A DNA stretch of 64,000 bases from an uncultured Megasphaera sp. (GCA_934193515.1 CAKPVJ010000002.1:102991-166990), one strand, 5' to 3'; positions 1 to 8,587 are shown, numbered from the stretch's first letter. Made by a program: numbers and translations. The notes: generated by a model not told the origin, from the letters alone.

Positions 1-1025
1 ATATCCCGTTTGCGTTCTTCATCCAAGTAAATAGCATCACTGCAGCAAACAGCGACAATATCTACGATATCTTCCGGTGTACAGCCGCGCGGCAAGTCCA
101 TAACTGGTTTTTTCAGCCCCTGCAGCATCGGGCCGACAGCCGTAGCGCCATATAACTGTTGCAGCAGTTTGTAACTGATATTGCTGGCAGACAAATTAGG
201 GAAAATAAGGACATTAGCCTGGCCGGCTACTGGCGATTCAGGTGCTTTATTGTTGGCAATACGCGGTACTAACGCCGTATCCAGCTGCAGTTCACCGTCA
301 AAGACAAAATCGACGTTGCGGTCACGCAGCAATTGAACCGCTTCCCGTACACGGTCTACTTCTTCCCCTTCGCCGCTTCCCAGTGTCGAATAGGATAAGA
401 GCGCAACCTTGGGATCCAGTGTCTGTACGGTCCGTCTTGCTCTGTCTACGCAGGCTACCGCAATATCCGCCAACTGCTGGGCCGTCGGTTCGATGATAAC
501 GTCCGGGTCCCCGATGACAAAGATGCCGTCATCCCCGAACTGCGGTTTTTCTGTAATTAAAATCAAAGAACTGCAGACCGTCGTAACACCGGGATGCACG
601 CCAATCAATTGCAAAGAAGCATGCAGCACTTCTGCCGAAGGGTCTGTAATCCCGGCTACCATGCCGTCTACTACATCAAAGGCTACCAGACAAGCGGCAA
701 AACGAATCGTATTTTTCTTCAATATTTCCCTTGCGTCTGCAACGGAAATGTCTTCCTTGGTATGTTCAACATAATACTGGCTGAATGTATCCAGCATCGG
801 ATACGTTTCGGGATCAATGATTTCTATGCCGTCCAAATCGATTTGATATTCCGCCGCAATTTCGACTAATCGCTGCGGTTTGCCGATTAAAATAGGTCTG
901 GCAAACATCTCCGTCTGAATTTGCTCTACTGCCTGGAGTACACGCCGGCTATGCGATTCCGGCAGTACTATTTTCCGCGGACTTTTCGATACCCGCCGTT
1001 TCAAATTGCTCATAAACCTTGACAT
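1..1025 (-). CDS. pta: Phosphate acetyltransferase (partial, C-terminus beyond window)
   Basis: Interconverts acetyl-CoA plus phosphate and acetyl phosphate plus CoA in the cytoplasm, the first step of acetate and ATP formation in fermenters. The reading frame is open from the ATG at 1025 to the window edge, about 341 codons. It contains the family segments VLPESHSRRVLQAVE near the N-terminus, GMVAGITDPSAEVLHASLQ in the middle and GPMLQGLKKPVMDLPRGC near the end, the last typical of Pta rather than phosphate butyryltransferase. ATG 1025 is chosen because AGAAAGAAGG lies 7 bases upstream; an in-frame ATG at 1013 has no such site. A promoter-like pair lies about 105 bases upstream. The end is missing, and whether ackA follows cannot be seen. 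Confidence 0.9.
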   Translation of the reverse strand, partial: MSRFMSNLKRRVSKSPRKIVLPESHSRRVLQAVEQIQTEMFARPILIGKPQRLVEIAAEYQIDLDGIEIIDPETYPMLDTFSQYYVEHTKEDISVADAREILKKNTIRFAACLVAFDVVDGMVAGITDPSAEVLHASLQLIGVHPGVTTVCSSLILITEKPQFGDDGIFVIGDPDVIIEPTAQQLADIAVACVDRARRTVQTLDPKVALLSYSTLGSGEGEEVDRVREAVQLLRDRNVDFVFDGELQLDTALVPRIANNKAPESPVAGQANVLIFPNLSASNISYKLLQQLYGATAVGPMLQGLKKPVMDLPRGCTPEDIVDIVAVCCSDAIYLDEERKRD

Positions 1026-1129
1026 GGTAGGACCTTCTTTCTCTTCTTGTATTTTCGTATGCAATTCAATTCTGCTATAATCGCATATTACATATAGCTA
1101 TATATCATATTGTACTACAGAATGCATAT

Positions 1130-1159
1130 ATAGTACAGCGTGTGCTCATAACTTGTCAA
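1130..1159 (-). promoter_or_regulatory. Candidate promoter of pta
   Basis: On the minus strand a perfect TTGACA (1159-1154) is followed after 18 bases by TACTAT (1135-1130). The leader to the pta ATG is then about 100 bases and AT-rich, with short ATATAGCTATAT palindromes near 1093-1104. No known operator is recognised. Confidence 0.45.
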
Positions 1160-1205
1160 AAAATCCCTGCCAACAGCATATACTCGCTGCGAACAGGGAT
1201 TTTTT
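1158..1205 (-). terminator. Intrinsic terminator after the C39-like gene
   Basis: Inverted repeat AAAATCCCTG / CAGGGATTTTTT around an approximately 20-base loop. It ends in a T run on the minus strand and also reads as T-rich on the plus strand. It lies downstream of the C39-like gene and next to the pta promoter, insulating the two. Confidence 0.7.
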
Positions 1206-1293
1206 GAAATTGGTATATATACCGCACTAATCAGTCGGTCTTTTTTATACTGCTAATATATTCATACATGTCTCACACATATACGATGCGTTT

Positions 1294-2086
1294 TTAAGAA
1301 ATCGGTTTGGGAATAAGGAATAATTGTTGATTTCCCCCTTCTCGTTCCGGGAATTGGCCGTACATATTAAATACGGAAAAGAAACGGGCTGCCGGATAGA
1401 TGCCATAGCCATCCTGGTTGTGGTCTGTCACGTCGTACGAATCCGCAACGATTAGCACATCATCCAACGTACTTTTCCGTTCCCATCGTATCGTATCCAA
1501 TAATGACCTGCCAATGGCCGCCCCAGTCAATCCAAGCGACTAAAATGGGATGGCCCTGCTTGAGCTCTTCTTGAATACGCTGCGGCGTAAGCGTTTTATT
1601 TTCCTTTTTATACGTATTGGAATCTTCATAGGTAAAGCCGCCTACGCGGTTGAATATATCTTCCATTTGGTTCAGCGTCGTGCCTGGGTAGCCATCAGGA
1701 AATCCTTCGACGTGTACATCCTGCAGAGGATGGCGAAAATTAGCCAGTTTTTCTTCTGTATAGGTTCCGGCCTTGCCGTACCACTGCAGTGCCATCAACG
1801 CAACGGCCGGGCCGCAGGACCATTCACTGGACTGCTGTATCGTATGAAATCCCGTCAGTATCGTCCGTGTACGGTTGGATTTCATATGAAATATATCCGG
1901 ATGGGCAAAATACGGAGTCCCTTTGTGGTCAAATTTTCGTTCTACAGCCGCCGCCCCTTCCTGTGTCGTAATCTTGCTGGGTTCTGTCAGTTTCATTTCA
2001 TCGGAATAATTTGCTGCCGCCGCACTGGCTGTGAGGCTGACAGCCAAACTCACAGCGCTCAGCAGTATGCCTATTTGTCGTTTCAT
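1294..2086 (-). pseudogene. C39-like secreted peptidase, frameshifted near 1468
   Basis: The predicted product is an exported papain-fold peptidase-like protein of the C39_2 type. From ATG 2086 (GAGGAG 8 bases upstream) it has a signal peptide MKRQIGILLSAVSLAVSLTA with an SAAAA cleavage region. It then has the catalytic-type segment SSEWSCGPAVALMALQWYG (Cys in CGPA) and a later GGHWQVIIGYDT with the catalytic-type His. After EKY the frame ends at 1460, but the next frame continues the family sequence (LDDVLIVADSYD, DHNQDGYGIYP, ARFF) to the stop at 1294. Removing one base near 1468 restores a 263-residue protein. It is either a true frameshift or a base-calling error; the coding quality of both halves argues for recent loss or error. 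It stands alone between two terminators. The substrate is unknown. Confidence 0.75.
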
Positions 2087-2176
2087 TGTCCCATCTCCTC
2101 GTAGTGGATTTACAGTTGATATCTTGTCTTTGAAAGCAGCACTGTACAGCCGCGCAGCAGCCTTTATACAGGATGT

Positions 2177-2220
2177 AAAAAATTCCCATAGGTTCAACGC
2201 ATGCAAACCCATGGGAATTA
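2177..2220 (-). terminator. Intrinsic terminator after pfkA
   Basis: On the minus strand AATTCCCATGGGTT pairs with AACCTATGGGAATT over an 11-base loop and is followed directly by TTTT. It sits 33 bases after the pfkA stop and ends the aroK-pfkA transcript. Confidence 0.8.
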
Positions 2221-2252
2221 CGCTGCCGTACTCGCTTTCGTCTGTATGGCAG

Positions 2253-3215
2253 TTAACGGCCCAGCCAATGAACCAGCTGGTACATATTTTCATCAATAGA
2301 ATATTTCAAATGTTCTGCTTCGGTATATGGGGTAGCTACAATGCGGCTGTCAATCAGCCCGACGACGCAGTTATACGTCCCTGCAATCAGACTGTCTACG
2401 GCTTTTTGTGCAAAAAGTCCTGCCATAATCGCATCATACGCCGATGGAGACCCGCCGCGCTGCACATATCCCAGTACGGTCAGTGCCGGTTCCAGATACG
2501 TGTGTTCTTTGATGTAATCTACGACATCCGATCCTTTAGCCGCTCCTTCTGCGACGATGACGATACTGCTTAATTTCTTCATGCGGTGAGATTCTGCCAA
2601 ATGTTCACACAAGCCCGGCAAATCTACTTTATGTTCCGGAATCAAGACGGCTTCTGCCCCGGAAGCCATCCCGGCATGAAGTGCAATAAAGCCGGCATGT
2701 CGTCCCATAACTTCAATAACAGCGACCCGGTCATGTGAAAATGCCGTATCACGAATTTTGTTGACCGATTCCAATACGGTGTTGACCGTCGTATCAAATC
2801 CCAACGTATACTGCGTCCCCATCATGTCATTGTCAATCGTGCCGGGAATAACGATGGTAGGAACGCCAAACTGGCTCAGTGCCTGGGCGCCGCGCATCGA
2901 ACCGTCGCCGCCAATGACGACAAGCGCATCGATTTCCAGCGATTTCAAATACTCAGCTGCTTTTTTCTGCGTCGATTTTTCCAGGAAATCCAAGCAGCGG
3001 GCAGTCCGCAGCATTGTACCGCCGCGGTGAATGATAGCCCCTACATCACGGCGCTGCAGCGGCATGGTTTCATGGCTGAGGAGTCCCTCGTATCCTCGAA
3101 TAATGCCTTCTACTGCCAACCCTTTTTGAATCGCATAGCGCGTTACGCCGCGAATCGCCGCATTCATGCCCGGCGCATCGCCGCCGCTGGTCAAGACACC
3201 AATTTTACTAATCAT
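2253..3215 (-). CDS. pfkA: ATP-dependent 6-phosphofructokinase
   Basis: Phosphorylates fructose 6-phosphate to fructose 1,6-bisphosphate with ATP, the committed glycolytic step. At 320 residues it has the usual bacterial PfkA length. Visible motifs are the N-terminal GVLTSGGDAPGMNAAIRG loop, the ATP-site GGDGS near residue 103, the catalytic PGTIDND near 125 and the fructose-6-P segment MGRHAG near 170. GGDG rather than GGDD at the ATP site indicates ATP rather than pyrophosphate as donor. The start overlaps the end of aroK by four bases (ATGA), so the two genes are translationally coupled. A good intrinsic terminator follows. Confidence 0.97.
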   Translation of the reverse strand: MISKIGVLTSGGDAPGMNAAIRGVTRYAIQKGLAVEGIIRGYEGLLSHETMPLQRRDVGAIIHRGGTMLRTARCLDFLEKSTQKKAAEYLKSLEIDALVVIGGDGSMRGAQALSQFGVPTIVIPGTIDNDMMGTQYTLGFDTTVNTVLESVNKIRDTAFSHDRVAVIEVMGRHAGFIALHAGMASGAEAVLIPEHKVDLPGLCEHLAESHRMKKLSSIVIVAEGAAKGSDVVDYIKEHTYLEPALTVLGYVQRGGSPSAYDAIMAGLFAQKAVDSLIAGTYNCVVGLIDSRIVATPYTEAEHLKYSIDENMYQLVHWLGR

Positions 3216-3769
3216 TTTCCCTCAAACTCCTTCTTCTCCCGCGCAGCAAACTGCACGTTTTTCTCTTCTATCTTGCTGACAATAGTTTCCACAATCTGCG
3301 CCGCTCCGCCGCGTGTCGTATCTACCAGACAATCACAATGCGGATAAATTTCTTCCCATTGACGCATCATATGATGGACAAATTCCCGTAGATGTTCATA
3401 ATCTACTGTCGGTCGTTTGCCGATATGCCGACTTACTCGTTCTTCCACACGAAACGGCTCGGATAAAAGGGCGATAATGAAACCATGTCGATGTAATATG
3501 CGATATGTTTCTACGCTCATAGGAAAATTGCCGCCAAACGAAATAACTGCTTCATGATAGCGGCTTACTTGCTGCAGCACATTGATTTCTCGTTCGCGAA
3601 AGCATTTTTCACCAGCTTGATTATAAAAATCAGCAATAGTCATACCGACAGCCCGCTCAATACGCCGGTCTGTATCGACAAACTGCCAGCCCAGCCGCTG
3701 TGCCAGCTTGCGTCCAATATGACTTTTTCCGCTTCCCATCATGCCTACAAGTACTATATTCCGTTTCAT
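3212..3769 (-). CDS. aroK: Shikimate kinase
   Basis: Transfers phosphate from ATP to shikimate in the chorismate pathway. The 185-residue product begins with the P-loop GMMGSGKS (residues 9-16), followed by a DTDRRIE segment with the shikimate-binding Asp near residue 33, an FREREINVL segment and the lid Arg in GKRP near 118. The usual GGG substrate loop is reduced to FGGNF, slightly unusual for AroK, so a related kinase of this fold is a lesser possibility. AAGGAGG stands 7 bases before the ATG. It is first in an operon with pfkA; a TATAAT box lies at 3819-3814 on the minus strand. Confidence 0.85.
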   Translation of the reverse strand: MKRNIVLVGMMGSGKSHIGRKLAQRLGWQFVDTDRRIERAVGMTIADFYNQAGEKCFREREINVLQQVSRYHEAVISFGGNFPMSVETYRILHRHGFIIALLSEPFRVEERVSRHIGKRPTVDYEHLREFVHHMMRQWEEIYPHCDCLVDTTRGGAAQIVETIVSKIEEKNVQFAAREKKEFEGK

Positions 3770-3813
3770 CGTCGCACCTCCTTACATGTTTATTTCCTTT
3801 TTGTACATTTCCT

Positions 3814-3819
3814 ATTATA
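3814..3819 (-). promoter_or_regulatory. -10 box of the aroK-pfkA operon
   Basis: A perfect TATAAT on the minus strand lies about 45 bases before the aroK ATG. The region 17 bases further upstream does not match TTGACA well, so only the -10 element is claimed. Confidence 0.4.
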
Positions 3820-3848
3820 ACAAACTTTTTCTTTCTTGACATAAAATT

Positions 3849-3909
3849 ATATAAAAAAAGCAGTGAATTTTACACATAGTTTCATGACCATGCATAAATC
3901 ACTGCTTTT
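3849..3909 (-). terminator. Intrinsic terminator after the flavodoxin-like gene
   Basis: On the minus strand AAAAGCAGTGA pairs with TCACTGCTTTTTTT across an approximately 35-base loop. It lies downstream of the stop at 3947. Confidence 0.7.
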
Positions 3910-3946
3910 AATCCTTACTTTTTTAGCGGTATGCCAACAAGATGCC

Positions 3947-4384
3947 TTAACTTCGTAATGAATAATACATTTCTCTGGCAAATACCTTGGCACCCCAAAT
4001 ATCGCCCTGCGTCGGCTTCGCCACTTGGTTGGCATCTTTCTGTGCCTGGCAAATAAAACCGCCAAGAAATGTATTGTTCTTGGGAAGTAATTCTCTATTG
4101 CGGTGCAGACAATTTCGTGCCGCTTCCGTCGTCGGCACGGCATCCATGGCGCCAAACAAAGCGACATTCATGTCTTCAATCGACTGTAAAAACGCAGCGC
4201 CCTCGGCAGTAGGACTATCCGCTTCCATCCAAAAGCCAACAAAGATGATGTCATAGTCGCGTAAATTTTTCGGTACGTTATCCAGTGTTGCCATTTCTTT
4301 GTCCAACAACAATTCGTCAAAAATGGCTTCTGCTACTCGCCGTGTTGCGTTTTTTTGCGTAGAATAAATAACCAATCCTTTCAT
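3947..4384 (-). CDS. Flavodoxin-like protein
   Basis: A 145-residue cytoplasmic protein with a flavodoxin fold by sequence. It starts with GLVIYSTQKNATRRVAEAI, the phosphate-binding loop position where flavodoxins carry T/S-x-T-x-x-T. IIFVGFWMEADSPTAEGAAFL follows, where long-chain flavodoxins bind the isoalloxazine ring, then NVALFGAMDAVP. It resembles the short flavodoxin-family proteins of anaerobic Firmicutes. It probably binds FMN and passes electrons; the partner is unknown. It is monocistronic, between its own terminator and a gene on the same strand about 100 bases upstream. The assignment rests on the N-terminal motif and the family's general pattern. Confidence 0.75.
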   Translation of the reverse strand: MKGLVIYSTQKNATRRVAEAIFDELLLDKEMATLDNVPKNLRDYDIIFVGFWMEADSPTAEGAAFLQSIEDMNVALFGAMDAVPTTEAARNCLHRNRELLPKNNTFLGGFICQAQKDANQVAKPTQGDIWGAKVFAREMYYSLRS

Positions 4385-4486
4385 GTCTGCTCCTCCTTTA
4401 CGATTCCTATATGTATATATTATATGAATATAGTTATCAAAGTCAATATTTTACAAAGAAAAAGCAGGCATCGTTTCTGATTTATT

Positions 4487-4972
4487 TTACGGCAGATGTA
4501 TATCCGGCGCATGATGCCTAATATAGTCTTCGACACGAGCCAAATCAGGATATTCTTTAATTTTTTCTGTATCGTAGGTAATCAAAATAGAGCCGCTTAC
4601 ATGATTGAGCTGCACCCGTCCTACATCGGCAAAGGCCCGCAAATATTTGGCAATATGTTCCTTATAATGTTCATTGCCTTCCAAATGTGCGCAGTACAGC
4701 CGTATACGCCCTGGCATATAAAAAGCAATTTCTACGCCGCGCATAAAGAAATCCGGCTGTGTATGGGGAAGACAGATATAATCAGCTGCCTGATCCATTT
4801 TCTTTTGGATGCTGCCAATCATGGATTTTCGATGCTGCAGCGCGTGTAAAATCGATATACCAGTCATCACGGCACCGCAGATAATATGTCCTTTTTTAGA
4901 GCCAAACGCCAAGGACCCGACCGTTCCTGCCAACGAAATAACTAAAGGCAAGCCATATGAAATACGTGCCAT
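4487..4972 (-). CDS. HMA2-like small membrane-anchored protein
   Basis: A 161-residue protein with two N-terminal hydrophobic segments (LPLVISLAGTVGSLAFG and the stretch from KKGHIICGAV to ISILHALQH). A soluble part follows with PGRIRLYC, HIAKYLRAFADVG and GSILITYDTEKI. That beta-alpha-beta pattern is of the kind seen in HMA2 proteins, which resemble the metal-binding domains of P-type ATPases but lack the CxxC pair; no CxxC is visible here. The ATG at 4972 is preferred over one at 4987 because the latter lies inside the GGGAGGGA ribosome binding site. Function is unknown; a heme- or metal-related role is only a family guess. Confidence 0.55.
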   Translation of the reverse strand: MARISYGLPLVISLAGTVGSLAFGSKKGHIICGAVMTGISILHALQHRKSMIGSIQKKMDQAADYICLPHTQPDFFMRGVEIAFYMPGRIRLYCAHLEGNEHYKEHIAKYLRAFADVGRVQLNHVSGSILITYDTEKIKEYPDLARVEDYIRHHAPDIHLP

Positions 4973-5088
4973 TGCAATCCCTCCCAAATGATTGTAATAT
5001 CATGATTCTTTAGATTTTTTTATCTTAGCAAATCCTGTGCTTTCTGTCAAAATCCCTGGAGATACCCCTATATTTTCCCTCAACGGGT

Positions 5089-5098
5089 ATGTTATACT
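5089..5098 (+). promoter_or_regulatory. Extended -10 promoter of the frd operon
   Basis: TGT-TATACT (TATACT at 5093-5098 with TG one base before) lies about 48 bases before the first gene. No good -35 is present, as is usual for extended -10 promoters. Confidence 0.4.
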
Positions 5099-5145
5099 AA
5101 TTGATATGCTCCCTCAAAACAAAAAAAGAAAGCGGGTGAAATACT

Positions 5146-5652
5146 ATGAGCATTACGCATTCACATAAACGCTGTTTCTATGTGATGGTGCTGACAGGAT
5201 TGTTTCTGGCAGGTATGGGCGGCGTGCTCCATTCCCCTATCGATGTTCTGGGCGGTGCGACACCCAAACATCAAGCGGCAGCCGGTGAAAAGCTGACCGG
5301 TGAGTATGTCCTTCTGATTGCGCCGTCACTGCAGCCGACATCCACCGTGCAGCAGCAAATCTATGATTCGTTCGTTCATCACACAGCTGCTCTGCCGGAT
5401 TGGCATGATACATCCTTTCATATCTACGTTCCGTCCGATCATCCTGCCCTATGTACGTATGCCCGGCATTGGGCTGACAAACTCGCCGCGCAGCATATCG
5501 CAGTGCAAGTAGTGCCCATGAATGCCGTCATGCTTCGTTCCCGTCTGCGCATCAGCAAATATGAAACAGCCCTCGTACCGGCTTCTTTTTTGCAGGCCGA
5601 CGATGAACTTCCTGCGCAGCAGCTCCGCCTGAAAAGTTATGAAATGAGGTAA
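5146..5652 (+). CDS. Unknown exported or membrane-anchored protein, first gene of the frd operon
   Basis: I do not recognise this 168-residue protein. It has one hydrophobic N-terminal segment (YVMVLTGLFLAGMGGVLHS) that could be a signal anchor. A soluble part of about 130 residues follows, with DVLGGATP, GEYVLLIAPS, IYDSFVHHT and ALVPASFL. It has no cysteine pairs or heme motifs, so it is not an obvious electron carrier. It ends four bases before the cytochrome b-like gene, in a tight operon with frdA and frdB, so a role in assembling or anchoring the extracytoplasmic side of that complex is a reasonable inference only. RBS GCGGGTGA is modest. Confidence 0.6.
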   Translation: MSITHSHKRCFYVMVLTGLFLAGMGGVLHSPIDVLGGATPKHQAAAGEKLTGEYVLLIAPSLQPTSTVQQQIYDSFVHHTAALPDWHDTSFHIYVPSDHPALCTYARHWADKLAAQHIAVQVVPMNAVMLRSRLRISKYETALVPASFLQADDELPAQQLRLKSYEMR

Positions 5653-5656
5653 TACC

Positions 5657-6190
5657 ATGCGAAAACTGTTTACTATTTTGACAGCAGTGCTTGTAATGCT
5701 TTGTCTTTGGCATGCCGCTATGGGCAGTTTCATGCTGTTGGGCATCAGTACGCGTCCGGCTGCTTTCATGGGTTGTCTGGTCGGCATACTGACCGTTTTT
5801 CATATTCTGCTGGGCTGCCGCTATTGGCTGCGCACACTAAGGCACAAGCAATGTCTTTGGTACGGCCGTGCCAATTTTCTGTTTTGGCTGCGCCGTCTCA
5901 GCGGCATGGCGGTTCTGCTGTTGTTTTTCTTCCATTGGCAGGTATTTGGCAGCATGCAGGGCACGCATTATATATTATATGAATTTACTACTTTCAAGCT
6001 AGTTGTGCAGCTTCTTTTCGTCAGCACCCTGTTTCTGCACATAGGGCTCAACATCCGCCCGCTGCTGCTGGCATTGGGAATGCAGCACATCGCCGTGCAT
6101 ACTCGCGACATATACAGCATTCTTCTCGTTTTCTATCTGTTTATCACAGGCAGTCTTCTTTATTACTATGCAGGATGGCAATACATATGA
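5657..6190 (+). CDS. frdC: Fumarate reductase cytochrome b-like membrane anchor
   Basis: A 177-residue integral membrane protein with five predicted helices. Histidines lie inside or next to four of them (about H19, H49, H93, H128). This is the arrangement expected of the diheme cytochrome b anchors that pass electrons from menaquinol to the flavoprotein of B-type succinate dehydrogenases and fumarate reductases. Sequence similarity to named FrdC/SdhC is not obvious by eye, so the call rests on the histidine pattern, length and operon position directly before frdA. It overlaps the frdA start by four bases. The symbol is by analogy. Confidence 0.65.
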   Translation: MRKLFTILTAVLVMLCLWHAAMGSFMLLGISTRPAAFMGCLVGILTVFHILLGCRYWLRTLRHKQCLWYGRANFLFWLRRLSGMAVLLLFFFHWQVFGSMQGTHYILYEFTTFKLVVQLLFVSTLFLHIGLNIRPLLLALGMQHIAVHTRDIYSILLVFYLFITGSLLYYYAGWQYI

Positions 6191-7740
6191 ATAAAAAACT
6201 CATCATCATTGGTGCCGGATTGGCCGGTATGGCAGCTGCTTTGACGGCAGCTAAAAAAAATTACGTCGTATACCTCGTTTCGTCGCAGCCATCCGAACAA
6301 TCCCAATCGGTCATGGCAGAAGGCGGCATCAACGGGGCCTTAAACACCAAAGGAGAAGCTGACAGCCCCCAAGAACATTATAATGATACCATGCATGCCG
6401 GCTGTGAACTGGCAGACCCCAATGCAGTCTGGCAAATGACCCAAGCTGCTCCGTCACTCATTACCCAGTTAGCCGCTATGGGAGTCCCGTTCAACCGCAT
6501 CGGCAGTTCATACGATATCGATTTGCGAAATTTTGGCGGGCAAAAGAAAAAACGAACGGCTTTCGTGCAAAGCGATACAGGAAAACAGCTGGTAACAGCG
6601 CTGATAGATGCCCTTCGCCGAGAAGAAGTACACGGCCTGGTACAGCGATTTTCTCATCATGATTTTGTCACGCTTTGTCATGACCACACGGTGTGCGGCG
6701 GCTGTCTCATCCAAGATACATATACGGGCCGGCAAACCACACTGCTCGGCGATGCCGTCATCATCGCTACAGGAGGCATGCATGGGCTGTTTCAGCACAC
6801 GACAGGCTCGCTTGCCAATACAGGCGCCGTGACAGCCGAACTCTTCCGTCTGGGACTTCCCCTGGCCAACGGTGAATTTATTCAATATCACCCGACAACC
6901 GTCATGAGCAACGGCAAACGCATGCTGCTCAGTGAAGCGGCACGCGGCGAAGGCGGCCGGCTGTATACGCTGCGTCAAGGACAGCCGTACTATTTTATGG
7001 AAGAAAAATATCCTGAATTGGGAAATCTCATGCCCCGTGATATTACATCCCGTGAAATAGAAGCCATGATAGAACAATACGGCACCGTGTACTTAGATAT
7101 GCGTCACCTTTCTCCCGCTGTCTGGGAACACAAACTGCAGGGCTTACAAGACGACTGTCAGACGTATTTGGGTCTATCGGCTCGTACCTCTCCGATTCCG
7201 GTCGCGCCGGGCATTCATTATTTTATGGGCGGTCTGTACGTAGATGCGGCACACCGTACACCTTGGCAAAATCTCTATGCCGCCGGTGAATGTGCCGCGC
7301 AGTATCACGGAGCCAATCGCTTAGGCGGCAATTCCCTTTTAGGAGCCATCTATGGAGGAATAACAGCAGCTCAAACCGCTTGTACCGAAGGAACGGGTTC
7401 TGCCTGCAGCGCTTCCTGCCATGTCACGCCGGTGCCGCCGGCTCCCTCCCTGCACGAATGGCAGATGCTGCGCCACGTGTTGAGCCAAGCCCTAGGGCTG
7501 CGCCGCAGTTACGCGTCTTTATGGCACGGGCTGAAACAAATACACGAGTTGCAAAGCCCTCCTGCCCTGCTGGGAAAGGCACTGCTCTACAGCGCCCTCG
7601 CCCGCAAAGAAAGCCGGGGCGCCCATTGGCGCAGCGATTACCCCGCCCGCAACGATGCGGCATATAAAAAAACAACCGTCGCATCTTACAACAGTTCTAC
7701 CATTCAAATTCAATTTATGCCTATTCCTAAAAAGAAGTGA
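6187..7740 (+). CDS. frdA: Fumarate reductase flavoprotein subunit, lacking the covalent-FAD histidine
   Basis: Reduces fumarate to succinate (or the reverse) on the cytoplasmic side of the membrane. The 517-residue protein has the Rossmann FAD motif GAGLAGMAAAL near residue 9, AEGGINGALNTKGEADSP, the substrate HPT in QYHPT, LSEAARGEGG, PRDITSREIE with the catalytic Arg, IHYFMGG and GANRLGGNSLL. All of these match FrdA/SdhA. Where these enzymes have S-H-T/S before the AEGG/AQGG motif, this one has S-Q-S (Gln40, CAA at 6304-6306), so the 8-alpha-N3-histidyl FAD bond cannot form in the usual way. ATG 6187 has AGGA 10 bases upstream; ATG 6175 does not. L-aspartate oxidase also lacks that His, but the frdB and cytochrome neighbours argue for fumarate reductase. 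Its C-terminus is short compared with E. coli FrdA. Confidence 0.88.
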   Translation: MNKKLIIIGAGLAGMAAALTAAKKNYVVYLVSSQPSEQSQSVMAEGGINGALNTKGEADSPQEHYNDTMHAGCELADPNAVWQMTQAAPSLITQLAAMGVPFNRIGSSYDIDLRNFGGQKKKRTAFVQSDTGKQLVTALIDALRREEVHGLVQRFSHHDFVTLCHDHTVCGGCLIQDTYTGRQTTLLGDAVIIATGGMHGLFQHTTGSLANTGAVTAELFRLGLPLANGEFIQYHPTTVMSNGKRMLLSEAARGEGGRLYTLRQGQPYYFMEEKYPELGNLMPRDITSREIEAMIEQYGTVYLDMRHLSPAVWEHKLQGLQDDCQTYLGLSARTSPIPVAPGIHYFMGGLYVDAAHRTPWQNLYAAGECAAQYHGANRLGGNSLLGAIYGGITAAQTACTEGTGSACSASCHVTPVPPAPSLHEWQMLRHVLSQALGLRRSYASLWHGLKQIHELQSPPALLGKALLYSALARKESRGAHWRSDYPARNDAAYKKTTVASYNSSTIQIQFMPIPKKK

Positions 7741-7745
7741 TACCG

Positions 7746-8447
7746 ATGTATACCTTACGCATTCAACGACAAGATACCCCTCATACAGCTCCATATTGGC
7801 AAGAATTTCTCTATAACGGCACAGGTGACGACTCCATTGCCACGGCCCTCCGTACGCTCAACGAACACACGCCCCTGCAAACGAAAGATGGCCGTGAAGT
7901 TTCCCCTATCGGCTGGCAGTGCAGCTGCATGGTACGCAAATGCGGTGCCTGCGCCATGGTCATCAACGGCCTGCCCCGTCTTGCCTGCGCCGCATTTTTC
8001 CGCGAATTTCGCAAATCTACCATTACGATTGCACCGCTGCGCAAATTTCCCGTCGTCCGCGACCTAATCGTCAATCGAACTATTCTGCATACTCTGATGA
8101 AACAGCTCAACGTTTGGCGTACGACCGAAAGTCACCCGTCTCTTTGGACCCAAGAACTGCATCGCCAATCCTCGCGCTGTCTGCTATGCGGCTGCTGCTT
8201 GGAAATCTGCCCTAATTTTGACGGCCAGCCAAACTTTGCCGGGGCGTTAGCTCCAGTAAATGCCTTTCGCATTCTAGACGGCACATCTTGTGATCATCAT
8301 ATACAAAAAAACATGAAAGAATACAGCCGCCTGTATTACGAATCATGCGGCCATTCCCTGTCCTGCCAGGACATCTGCCCCGCTCATATTCCCATTGAAG
8401 AATTGCTGGCTCACAGCAACGCCAAAGCCATTTGGCATAAACCATAA
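7746..8447 (+). CDS. frdB: Fumarate reductase iron-sulfur subunit
   Basis: Carries electrons between the cytochrome b anchor and FAD. The 233-residue protein has the [2Fe-2S] set CMVRKCGAC plus LAC about 11 residues later, then CLLCGCCLEICP for one 4Fe/3Fe cluster and CGHSLSCQDICP for the other. These are the three clusters of FrdB/SdhB. An additional cysteine two residues before the first [2Fe-2S] cysteine (CSCMV) is unusual. ATG 7746 is preferred over the upstream GTG 7737, which overlaps the frdA stop and the GAAG ribosome site. It ends the operon; no clear intrinsic terminator is seen in the 218 bases after it. Confidence 0.9.
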   Translation: MYTLRIQRQDTPHTAPYWQEFLYNGTGDDSIATALRTLNEHTPLQTKDGREVSPIGWQCSCMVRKCGACAMVINGLPRLACAAFFREFRKSTITIAPLRKFPVVRDLIVNRTILHTLMKQLNVWRTTESHPSLWTQELHRQSSRCLLCGCCLEICPNFDGQPNFAGALAPVNAFRILDGTSCDHHIQKNMKEYSRLYYESCGHSLSCQDICPAHIPIEELLAHSNAKAIWHKP

Positions 8448-8587
8448 CAACAGAATACCTTGACCATACCTTCATCCCATGCAAACAACAGTGTATAAGA
8501 CGTTTCTCCCCTACACCCCGCATTCCGGCTTTCTGCGTTGCTTGCCGTCTGAATGCTCCTCTATTTCTCGCTTCCCATGCAAAGGGG

